DNA of 64,000 bases from positions 24,715,968 through 24,779,967 of the forward strand of contig NC_084704.1 of NCBI RefSeq assembly GCF_033807575.1, given 5' to 3'. The notes under the pieces are model-generated. The model was not told where the DNA came from, did no database searches, and saw nothing but the letters and a program-made list of their open reading frames with translations. Positions 54,241 through 64,000 of the stretch are shown here, piece after piece. Positions within the stretch are counted from its first letter, which is position 1; every line of letters begins with the position of its first letter. A program made the translations under genes and the position numbers. Origin of the DNA: Cydia pomonella. Lineage: Eukaryota > Arthropoda > Insecta > Lepidoptera > Tortricidae.

Positions 54241-57200
54241 ACAAGCCTCAATTAGGTATTAATCGTTTGTCTTAATCTGTCTTTTTGACTTATTAATGCA
54301 TTACTAATTAAGGGTTATAAAGTTGTATGAAGAAATGAGTAATGTTTAATGACGGAATCCAACTCATAACTGAATATTATAAATTCATTAGTTTAGGTTT
54401 CTAAAAGACGCAGAATGGACTCTGACTAAAGCTAACAACCAATATACTCGTATATACTCGTATAGTTTGTACTAACTACTGACATGGTACCAATCCAGTC
54501 AGTTGAGCGGTCATCAATACTCATTTGTAAGTGATAAACGTCAGCAATATCCGCCTGTGACAAATTAACTAGACTTGTCTCTGAGAACGGTATTTGACAG
54601 CCGCCATATTAGGCAATATGGCGGCTGCCACACGCATTCTTGTCGTGATGCCAGCCAACATTGCAACTGTCGCGGGGCTGTAAAGATGCAGTGGTCATTT
54701 TATTCATTTAACCTACGCACAACTACGTTTTAATGTTACAAAGTATTTTAATAAATACCAAGAAAACGTACGAAAGAACACACGAACCGTATAATTCGAC
54801 CCCATCAAATTTACATGCAAATAATATCGCTTACCATCCAGCGTATAATAACACCGCATTAATATTTCCAATTGCTCTTAATAGCCTTGGTATAGGTAAG
54901 TTTGTCCCAGGGATCGTAGTAAACAGAGGCTTTGTTGCAGCAATTTCTGCGATACCACATCTCTGCGAGATTAAATTCGTATACGGCTTCCGTTTGGCCC
55001 GATTCCGTATTCACTGCACCTACTACCGGAATAGCGTTATTAGATGTCGACTCGTGCGAGAATTGTGTGAATTTTTTTCTCGTTAGATAATAAAGGTTAA
55101 GGAATCTTGTTATTATTTCAAAACTGTAGTCAGAATTATAGTGTCACATATATAATAGTTACAACATTTTTTCTAACTGCCATCAACAAATACTTATTAT
55201 TTAATTTATTATTCTTAACAAAATATGCATGAAAGTGACTAAATATGTTATAGTTGCCCTACTTTTATCCAACTGAAAAGTTTTGCTGGCCTGTTTCTCT
55301 GACATCTTATTATCGTGTAAACAAGACTTTGAAAAACTTAAAAGGAACTTATAAATTCCGATCTTGTACGAATTTTTTTTTTTTTTGGTTACTTGAAGCA
55401 ATGGGAATAGAAAACCGCAGTTACCGTTGAAAAATCCTTAAAGAGTAGGTTCGCTACTTAGGAAGGCACTTACTGCATGTGAGGTGCAACACATTACAAC
55501 CCAAAGAATCTGGAATTTCTTCAATGGGACATAATAACAATCTATAAATGGCTGCCACAAAAGATCAATCTTGGTGGAAGCGGCATCTTAAAGCCAACAT
55601 TTATGAATAGTAAGTCGTCACCGTACCGTCAAAAATATGTAAAGTCGCTATGCAAGCCTCATACGATACCTACGTACCAATACTTATGTAATAAGATTGA
55701 AACAGTATCACTTGGTAATCGGCGAAGTGTTAAAGTTATTAACGTGGCAAACAGGGAGTACTGAGTCTTGCGGGTAATCTGCCGCGTTGCTCTGACGCCT
55801 CCCACGATGTGAGTTCCCAACAATTTCAAAGTCTGAATATGTAAAGTTATTGGGTAATTAGATGTAAAGGTACAATGTGTGTAAACTTTATTACCACGTT
55901 ACATTACTGATTACGTTTATTTTACAGATAAATAGAGCTACCCTATTTTATGCTCGTTTTGAAACCTGCTGTCAAATTTTATTTGTAAATCTATACGATA
56001 TGCCACACGACACAAAACACGATAAAATATTAGTAGGGGAACACCACAGTGTGAAGTTTCGATACAACTACAAATAAGCAAGTTCAAATATTTTTCAAAT
56101 ATGTTTAGTTCAAAAATAATTCTTAATAGGTATGTGTTACCTATAATGTCACAGTAAATTTGTTTTTGCCTAGTAAAAAAACGCGTTTTCTCTAGTCTTA
56201 GTCACGATCCACCCAACACGCTCGTTTCACTCATATAAACAAGACATTACGCGTTTTGACTAGTTCAACTACTATTAACGGAGCCCAAAAATAAGTGTGA
56301 CGACGAGCGAAATGAGAAAGAATGTAGGTATTAGATAAGCCGTGACCAAACTAAGTAGAAAAGACGCATTCTTTAACTCGGGATATTCTTAACTTGAAAA
56401 CCTTTAATACTTATTTTTATTAGTAATTATATTTCATCAATACGACCAACGGTCGCATAATCAGTTACAGAATACGAGTAGTTGTTTTCGTTAATAACAT
56501 TTGCTTAGACGCTTCTTAATTGTTACTAATGATCGTAGTAGGGGTTTTAGGGAAAATGGGTTCTTTTTCTGAATGGCTTATTTGTCAATGTCAGGGCAGC
56601 AGTGACGCTTGCGTCTGCTCCTGATAGCTCTGTTGTTTCGTTTTATTGGTTACGCTTTCCTTCTGACTGATGTATGTGCGATATTTTTGTTACTAATCGA
56701 CCGTGAAAAACTTTGCCTTATACACTTATTATATTTTTTTCATTTCGCTAAAACCTAATACAATATCGTTTTTGTCCATTTTTCTAGTACCTATTAGATT
56801 TTTATTGTTTAAAATATATTAGTGACTATATACAGCCAGTACACATATGTTTCAGTTTTTAAGTGGCGATAATAATAATAAAGCTAAAGCTTCTCAAAGC
56901 GCTCTCAAAGTGATTTAGGCGCAGCAGTTAGCTGCAGTGTCTCGTAAATAACCGTTGACAAACGGACCTACACCAATTCAAAGTGGCTACAGTCGGTGAA
57001 AATGGCTAGAATGCCGTCATTAGGTATATCCTCTAGCGAACACTATTACTATATATTATTAAGTACCTAATAGGGGGATAATGAAAAGTTTTGAAAACAA
57101 AAATATCTTGTACTATATACCTAATCAGAATATACAATACAGATAACCATATATTGTATACCTAGCCTACTAAGTAAAGGGTATGTCGATACATGTATTT

Positions 57201-58149
57201 TAAGCTACGCAGATAAAAAACTTGATGTTAAAGTAAAATAATAAATATATGTATTAAGTTTTATATAAGACTATTTTACATATATACTTTTTTTACTGAA
57301 TTACCTCTCAAGTATATATGTATAACTTTTATGTTTTGTGGTACACATAAAAATATTATGTCATTGATTGATTGATTCGTTCAAATCGATTAAACCACTT
57401 AATTTTTTACTACCGATCTTTATAACCCCGCATTATTTGACGATATATCGAAAAATCATAAAAATCCAGGGATAACATTTTTTTAGTTTTAGGGTTATAA
57501 ATGGCGTTTAGTTCGATTCGATCTGACCTACAATTTACAAGAACTTCACCACCAAACCCGTAACCTTTTTAACCTGCCCATATGATTGGTTGGACACATA
57601 AATCGGATACTATCACTAACACATGCGAACAACGCACCAAGATTGGATCGGGTCCGACAGGTAACGGGACTGCACAATTCAAAGGTTGGAATTGAGAATC
57701 TCGTCTAGTGCTTGCCTTACTCCGGGACATAAGTGCGACGCGGCGGAAAAGCGGGTTGGTCCATCCATACCGATATTCTAGCAGGTTCACTTAATTATTA
57801 CATGCGAAGAGCAACTAACATTAATTTCTACCAATACCCTTAAGTGTATTCACTTTGCTTTGAATACCTTTACTTTGGACACCGTGGAAGCTTTGACCCA
57901 TGGAGGACAATTCAAACTTATATTTTGACATCAACATGATTTCATAATTACGTAATTTTGTTATCAATTACCCGTGCGTCCTACTCGCGCCAATATAGGT
58001 ATATGTATGGTACGAGCGAAATGCACGCGCGAATGATGACAAAAAACATTATCTAGATATCATTTTCATGTCAAAATTCAAGTTCAAATTGGCGCGATGA
58101 ACAGATAAATTTTCTTATATCCTTTGTGTGATAAGTATGTACATATATA
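54241..58149. other. No supported gene
   Basis: A perfect 13-bp hairpin lies at 54598-54627 (CAGCCGCCATATT, loop AGGC). The 117-codon plus-strand frame at 54733-55086 has no known family, and a GGTAAGT string inside it is not enough to call an exon. The 73-codon minus-strand frame at 57569-57790 is GC-richer but unrecognised. The rest is AT-rich. Confidence 0.4.
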
Positions 58150-58475
58150 TGTATGCCTGGGACAATTAATGGAGCGCACTCGAGAGTTGTTAACCCAGTA
58201 GGTCGTCTTGCCGGATTTGATTTTCTTAGACAACAATGGTGTCGTTTGAACAGACTGAGAACGGGACACGGCCGATGTAACTACTTTTTGCACAGGTGAG
58301 GATGCAAAGACTCAGGCTTGTGTGAATGTGGTGAAGAGGCCCAACTCATGGAACACATTGTGCCCTGCACTCATATGCCCTCTGCACTCATACTCTGGAC
58401 CACCGGAAGACCTGCTATATCTCACAACCGTGCATGGCTGAACACACTGAATGTTGACATCTGACTTTATAATTA
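58150..58475 (+). pseudogene. LINE C-terminal fragment with Cys/His motif
   Basis: The frame reads LPGFDFLRQQWCRLNRLRTG and HGRCNYFLHR, then after a stop GCKDSGLCECGEEAQLMEHI and VPC. It matches the lepidopteran LINE block W..LNR.RTGHGRC...L...G...S..C.CG...QT..HI...C, a zinc-binding-like end after the polymerase. A TGA after FLHR and missing upstream sequence show it is dead. Confidence 0.8.
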
Positions 58476-59046
58476 TATTATTGTAATTTTTTAATTTTAA
58501 TTTACTGCCAATATTTTATTTACTTGTGCCATACGACTAAATAAAAAAGATTAATAAATTTACAAGTTATAATGATTAAACTATAGTGCTAAAGAGCAGT
58601 GCAACAATGCCATTCAAGCCATTTTATCATACCGCGATTAAAATAGGATTGAGCACACATGTCGTTGAAAAAATATATAAAATGATGACTGCCCTATGGT
58701 AGAATGTGCAGATAAACGAAATTACAAAGTTGGAAAAAGAATAAAAAGAGCCGCTGGATAATCACCTGGTACCTACAAACATACCTAATAATTACAAAAT
58801 AGTAAGTATGGGGGCGAGTCACCGTCTGCCGGAAATAAAATTGTATACTTACCATTTTATTAGGCAGGCGTCCGGTTTTATAATATCCCATAGTAGTATT
58901 TAGTCGATCGCTTTCACCCAATAGCCTGAATTTTAGATTCCATTAACTCACAGCAGTCCTTCTATCCTGGTGGGTGCTGCCTCAGCGTGTATCCCATGAC
59001 ACCGGCAAGAGCTGCATCTGCTTGGTGCATACAATAGTCATTTCAT
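58476..59046. other. No supported gene
   Basis: This is AT-rich, with an AATAAAAAAGA tail of the preceding LINE at about 58540. No other features were recognised. Confidence 0.5.
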
Positions 59047-59161
59047 TTAACCCCTTACTGCATGAAAAAAAAATATTCGTTGAAATTTGAACTGTAATAG
59101 TTGTAAATAGAGTTGAATATCATATCCGCCATATATGGCTTCGTATGCTGTAAAGGGTTGT
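59047..59161. mobile_element. Diverged TTAA-ended MITE
   Basis: TTAACCCCTTACTGCATGAA at the left and TTCGTATGCTGTAAAGGGTT at the right match the ends and inside (GAATATCATATCCGCCATA) of 2289-2403 in reversed orientation. Confidence 0.6.
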
Positions 59162-59288
59162 GTCAAAATGGCTTCAATGTGTTGGCTTCGGCTCCGCGCA
59201 CGCCTCCTAAATGTCCAGAACACCATTGTTCCGTGATGGGAACGACACAAAAATATATTATTTTTACCACACCAGGGTGTGTAGACAT

Positions 59289-59411
59289 CGTGCCAATCGT
59301 TAACGCTCCGTAGCGAACAAAATGCAACTGTCACTGTCGCTCTAACATGTAAGAGTGATGCAGAGAGATGCCTAACGCTGCGCTTTTTGTCGTCTTTTGA
59401 CGATTGGCAAG
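59289..59411. mobile_element. MITE (TGCCAATCGTTAACGCTCCG family)
   Basis: CGTGCCAATCGTTAACGCTC at the left, TTTGACGATTGGCA at the right, and core GCAACTGTCACTGTCGCTCT. It is related to the fragment at 34017-34105. Confidence 0.65.
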
Positions 59412-60555
59412 TTGTCTAAAGTCCAGCTCGTAAAGACTTAATTGTTCAAAAACTGATGAGAAAGTTGCAAAATGCAATGCAATCCACAAGAGTAGCAAAT
59501 AAATTTCATGAACATTTTGAGTTGTTTCCTTATGTTGGCTGGTAGAGTTTACTTTGAAATGATAAATATTATAACGTTCGTTTATATTAGATTTGATTTT
59601 GTTTTGTTTGATCTTTTACAGTTTGTATTTTCCTCTCATTGGTGTGGTGAACATTTTAGGGTTTCACTGGGTAGCAAAATTTGTTTAATTCTCGTGCCTT
59701 GAAACGCTCGCAACGCTCAAGATTCCACTTTTCAACATTTTTGGAACAATTTAGGAACATTTATCTTGCTTTATCAGGTCATAATTTTTTTCTTAGGACG
59801 TACTTGCAATAGGACTTTGCATATCTGAAGATAAATAACCACTAGTGAAAAATATTTATATTGCAATATCATGAAACCACGCCTTGCTTCTTACTTTTTC
59901 TTTTTTTACTTTCTCGGCGTTACTACGGCAGCCAACAATGATTTTGGTGTATTTCTACCGACTGCGCCATATAAAGTACTTATTTGGGCAGGATGATGTA
60001 TTGACACAATGAGTGCAGTGCTAAGACTGTTTATTCATAATCTGTTTTACCCACATAGGTATAACACATAAGTCTACCCACAGTTCCCGCCTTAAAAATC
60101 GATGTAAATCCAATAAAGAAAATCAAATATATTTTATTTAAACAATTTACTTACATCACATTCGATAAAAAAGATCCAATGCGGGATTACAAAAATTGGA
60201 ACCACTAATTGTTCCAGGCGGGGAAATAGGACTATATTCTTCCATTTGTTTCCACCTAATTGTTCATGGAACGGAGACACAGAGGAGAACACCACTTTTC
60301 AGTATTCGAAAATGTATTACTTTCTGTGCACTTCATTAATCAACAATGACACACTTTCAGAGCATGAGATATGAACAAATATTATTAGTTACTATTGTTT
60401 ACCACTGTCAAAGGCCTCCGTCTCTTTTTTCCACGCATCTCGGTCTATGGCAATATTTGGCCCAATCTTTCCGAAAGACGTTAAGGCTCAAAAATGGGCT
60501 AAGAAAAAAAACGAATGGTACCCACCAATTATTTTTTTACACATATTTGAAATTA
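59412..60555. other. No supported gene
   Basis: This is AT-rich with only short frames and no domains. 60390-60440 (CTGTCAAAGGCCTCCGTCTC) may be a scrap of a LINE tail. Confidence 0.4.
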
Positions 60556-60898
60556 AGAACCGGTAAGTCTCCTCTTCTTCCTCGCGTTGTACCGGCATTT
60601 TGCCACGGCTCGTGGGAACCTGGGGTCCGCTTGACAAGTAATCCCAAGATTTGGCGTAGGCACTAGTTTTTATGAAAGCGACTGCCATGTAACCTTCCAA
60701 CCCAGAGGGTAAATTAGGCCTTGTTGGGATTAGTCCGGTTTCCTCACGATGTTTTCCTTCTCCGAAAAGCGACTGGTAAATATCAAATGATATTTCATAC
60801 ATAAGTTCCGAAAAACTCATAGGTACGAGCCGGGGTATAAACCCGTGACCTCCGGATTGCAAGTCGCACGCTCTTACCGCTAGGTCACCAGCACTTCA
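60556..60898 (-). mobile_element. tRNA-derived SINE, reversed copy
   Basis: On the minus strand the head GCTGGTGACCTAGCGGTAAG, GTGCGACTTGCAATCCGGAG leads to the same body as 48436-48760 (ATCGTGAGGAAACCGGACTA, AAGGTTACATGGCAGTCGCT, GTTCCCACGAGCCGTGGCAA). The 124-codon minus-strand frame here lies in the SINE and is not a gene. Confidence 0.9.
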
Positions 60899-61562
60899 GC
60901 AGCAACCCTATTTTACCATATTTTTTAGAAGCTTTAAAGCATCTGGTAAAAGTTACTGCCGGCGGAAATGGTCTGAAAATTAACCATGAGAATTCAAGAA
61001 AAGTTAGTATTATTTTTACCTAGCTAAAGCACTTTGTACCGGACAAATGGCCTTCGGGCCAATATAGCAAGTATGCAGACATTAAAAATAGATACTAACA
61101 GTACATTATCCCATACATTATATTCATGAGAAAATAAGTAGGCTCTGGGATCTTGGACTATAATTATTAGTACTTGAGAAACATTATCTTAATTTCATTT
61201 TAGAACAATTCGACAGTTTTGCTATCCGTATGTTCGTGGAGAGACTTGGGGACACCACATGTCCTCTATTTGTCATTTTATTAGTCACGCGCCCGGCAAT
61301 ATTCTGCGAAATAACTCGACGGCTGCCGCGGCGAGATTGCTTCTCAGTTTACTGCCCCTTCCGAAGCCCGAAGCAGAGAAAAAGTTGTAAATTTGCCGCC
61401 AAATCGTGCATTTATACAGCCCAGCTGACCCAAAATGCTTTCTTAGCCCCGAACCGTAATACGACCTTAAAAAACTGACCCCATTCAGTTGTTCAATATG
61501 TAATGATATCGATCCACGACAATTTGTATCACTTTACCTATACTGTGTGTAAAATTCTGAAG
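60899..61562. other. No supported gene
   Basis: 61285-61460 is GC-richer (GACGGCTGCCGCGGCGAGAT) and spans an 82-codon plus-strand frame of no known family. Confidence 0.4.
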
Positions 61563-61640
61563 GTAGATAGATAGAATACTCTTTATTGGCACACCTCAGT
61601 TACAGCTTAAAGAAAAACAATAGGTAGTGTAGGTTTATTT
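61563..61640 (-). mobile_element. LINE 3' tail
   Basis: AGATAGATAGAATACTCTTT and ATTGGCACACCTCAGTTACA are the reversed end of a retroposon whose 3' end reads TGTGCCAATAAAGAGTATTC. Confidence 0.55.
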
Positions 61641-61714
61641 TTATTTTATATTTTTTTGTACTTTTTAATTATATATTATAACTTAAAACGGCTTAAGATG
61701 ACTACTTAACTTAA

Positions 61715-61829
61715 GCGCTAAGCACACTGGATCCGATTTGCAGGTCGCTCCGATGTTTAAGCGAGACAACTATATGCGCGTATTATAGCGTCGGAACGAC
61801 GTGCGAATCGAATCTAGTATGCTAAGCGC
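61715..61829. mobile_element. MITE with about 38-bp terminal inverted repeats
   Basis: GCGCTAAGCACACTGGATCC, GATTTGCAGGTCGCTCCGA at the left. The right end inverted reads GCGCTTAGCATACTAGATTC, GATTCGCACGTCGTTCCGA. It is 115 bases. Confidence 0.75.
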
Positions 61830-62754
61830 CTTAGCGTCTGTCTAAAACTACCACCTTATATGCAGACAAGTGAAACTTGTTAACATCAATAAATAAATTA
61901 TTGTATAATGAAATGATACAAATAATCTCTTTAGATTTTTTTTCAGTACGATTACATATTTTACTATCTGTATTCCTCAACCTCATTCTAATCAATATGC
62001 AATTGCGCTTTGAAAATTATTAACATTTAAAAGGGCAAACGAACGACATTGTAGGAACTATCATGGGAGTATTTAAATAGTAGATTGTTAACCAAGGGAT
62101 GAAAGGCACTCATTTCAGTCGAGGTAGTTTAGTCCAACGAGATAGTCCGTGGCTGAAATTATGCCTTTCACTTGAATAAACATCTACTTTTCATTTCGAA
62201 TACGAGGAAAGTAAAATATTATATGTGTTTAAAAAAAAAACATGACTAAATATAAACTTATATAGGTAGGTAGGTATAGGTTAGGTTATATAGGTAGGTA
62301 GGTTTCTTGAGGGTACTTTCAATTAACTATCTAAGTAAAAGTTAAATATCAGAATGGAAACTATACAATAAATCCATAAAGCCAAGTTTTAATTGCTTAT
62401 CGTGAAAAAAAATGTTAATACCTAGGTACTAGCAAAGTAAAATACTCTATAGCCGAAACGCATCACTTTCTGCACACGTCATAGAACAACAATGACACAG
62501 CATGAGAAGTGAAAACAATTTCGGCGCACTGGATTAACTAATACTATAAAAATATTTACTTACTTTATAATTATATCAACACACGTTGTTAATATTATTT
62601 AGCCCCATTTACCATACAAAATGAGAATATTTGCCATACAAAAATCCTCAAATACCTAAGGGAAAAAATATGCGGTTTGAAATGATCTTGAGGTGTTTTT
62701 TTTTTCTATTCCGGGCAAAATGTGTTAAGATCAGGATATTGATTTAGCTGTTAG
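61830..62754. other. No supported gene
   Basis: 62035-62215 (GTTAACCAAGGGATGAAAGG, GAAATTATGCCTTTCACTTG) looks like a dispersed element with partly inverted ends. 62262-62305 is a TAGG-type microsatellite. Confidence 0.4.
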
Positions 62755-62949
62755 GGCCTGTTTCACAATGTCCAAGAAAAGTATTGGATAATTTATACTT
62801 ATATACCTGCCAGATAAAACTTCCTGCAAAGCTTAGCACTTTATCTACCAGTTAAAGCTTATATGAAGATTGTGAACGCCAATGATGACTGGCTACTACA
62901 GCAGCACTTAGCTTATGCAGGACTTTACTTGGGTATTATGAAACAAGCC
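62755..62949. mobile_element. MITE (GGCCTGTTTCACAATGTCC family)
   Basis: GGCCTGTTTCACAATGTCC, AGATAAAACTTCCTGCAAAG and ATGAAGATTGTGAA, with an outer right end TATTATGAAACAAGCC. It abuts the next MITE. Confidence 0.6.
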
Positions 62950-62952
62950 TTA

Positions 62953-63248
62953 GGCCGCTCGCCAACGGCGACTTTTTGTAGCGATGCTAACGCGCTACAG
63001 CATCGCGACTGTATCGATATAAACGCGCGACAGTGTTGGACGACATCGGAGAGAGAACGGAGGGAGGGTGAGTGGAGAACCGAGCATGCTGTTACTGAAT
63101 CGCATTTGCATCGCGACGGTATCGCGTTTGCATCGCGACTGAATCGTGGTTACGTGGGCGAGGGCGCACAGCTAGCGACCGCATGGCGACTGTATCTATG
63201 CGAACGCGCGACAGCATCGCTACAAAAATTAGGCGTGGTCGAGGGGCC
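62953..63248. mobile_element. MITE with TTA target duplication, carrying a spurious open frame
   Basis: The left end GGCCGCTCGCCAACGGCGAC, TTTTTGTAGCGATGCT is matched by the inverted right end GGCCCCTCGACCACGCCTAA, TTTTTGTAGCGATGCT. TTA flanks both sides (62950-62952, 63249-63251), as in PIF/Harbinger elements. The inside repeats GCATCGCGAC-type words, making it GC-rich and leaving a 129-codon frame that starts in the neighbouring MITE. I do not consider it a gene. Confidence 0.8.
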
Positions 63249-63359
63249 TTAGTCTGTCATTTAATGGTGATCATGTATGGCCAACAAAAACAATACGCAA
63301 TATTTGGAAAATGCAATAGAACTCGTCGCAAAATTTAGAATATTTACATAATTCCGTGG

Positions 63360-63573
63360 TACAGTCAGCATCAAAAGTAGCGGATCAAACAAGGTTTCAA
63401 AAGTATCTACCAATCTGAAACAGCTTAACAAAATGTGGTTGTTTTATATGTAGAACAATTGAGACGTCAAAAGATATACTTTTTTTGGAAAAGTATAATA
63501 TTTGGAAAGGTTATCCGGAATATCAGATACTTTTGACGCGTTGTGTCATCCGCTACTATTGATGCTGACCCTA
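63360..63573. mobile_element. Tc1/mariner-like MITE, copy 2
   Basis: TA, then CAGTCAGCATCAAAAGTAGC and GGAT, and at the right ATCCGCTACTATTGATGCTG with a changed ACCC end. It is the sister of 53594-53818, with a small internal deletion. Confidence 0.88.
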
Positions 63574-64000
63574 CTTTACATTAGAGATTCTGTTATTAAT
63601 TGCATTGTTTTCTGCACTGAGATGAGAAATAAAGAGTATTTGTTTTGTAATTGAATGTGACACTAACTATACAAGGGTAATTCTGAAAGAGCACGATTTT
63701 CGGGCGTCGGCAAAATATCTTTATATTTATTTATATTTTTGACGTACTAATATTTTTCGGAGATAACATTAGTTTCATACTACCTGTAATAGTTGCTTTT
63801 CGGCCGATAAATAGTTAGATCGGTTAATAATAAAAAAATGGAAATCTGTTTTTATCATTCTCCGTTAAGCGTACAGACTCCAAAATTAGAAACAAAATTA
63901 TTTGTTTTTAGGTAGCAATTGCAACTACCGAACATAGAGCACTTTATTATTGTTGTCGCTAATTAATATACATTTTTGTAATAACAATTAAATGTTTTTT
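63574..64000. other. No supported gene
   Basis: This is AT-rich sequence. GAGATGAGAAATAAAGAGTA at about 63620 looks like a polyadenylation-signal-bearing retroposon end but cannot be assigned. Confidence 0.45.

Noticed and set aside
54733..55086. 117-codon plus-strand frame
   Set aside because: No recognised family, no plausible Kozak or splice support apart from an internal GGTAAGT, and composition is close to the surrounding AT-rich DNA.
62863..63252. 129-codon plus-strand frame with many charged residues
   Set aside because: It begins in one MITE and runs through a second with terminal inverted repeats and a TTA duplication. GC-rich MITE composition explains the openness.

Overview
The window looks like nuclear DNA of a lepidopteran insect (moth or butterfly). 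It is AT-rich and crowded with retroposon tails, tRNA-derived SINEs, MITEs and 5'-truncated LINEs of kinds that I recognise from lepidopteran genomes. Repeat names come from recognition by eye, not from a database search. A 99-base run of N at 13192-13290 marks a scaffold gap.

Layout. (1) 1-9183: a giant inverted repeat with arms of about 4.1 kb and an 816-bp spacer that carries LINE reverse-transcriptase fragments. Each arm carries one copy of an unrecognised 131-codon gene, open in the right arm and frameshifted in the left. The right arm also carries a 144-bp hAT-like MITE with an 8-bp target duplication, and the left arm has the empty site. (2) 9131-10806: tandem repeats, a MITE, a tRNA-like SINE and a 0.4-kb G-rich tract. 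(3) 11365-12453: the only host gene I can name, two minus-strand exons of a ZSWIM8/Dora-like protein (an E3 ubiquitin ligase receptor). The intron between them holds five decayed tandem copies of the 3' part of the upstream exon, each keeping a splice-donor-like end. (4) 12.5-25 kb: a dense patchwork of SINEs, LINE ends, nested MITEs and tandem repeats. (5) 25-45 kb: repeat-poor, AT-rich sequence with a few GC-richer islands, a PD-(D/E)XK-like LINE fragment, a near-perfect 148-bp hairpin and a 421-bp MITE. (6) 45-64 kb: further LINE fragments, two copies of one tRNA-SINE in opposite orientations, dispersed repeats (one with a 5S-rRNA-like insert) and several MITE families, one present twice.

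How it fits together. Apart from the ZSWIM8-like exons and the 131-codon arm gene there is no convincing host coding sequence. Most open frames are chance or lie inside transposable elements. The window is best read as intronic or intergenic sequence, at one end inside the ZSWIM8-like gene, shaped by transposon insertion, inverted duplication and tandem duplication.
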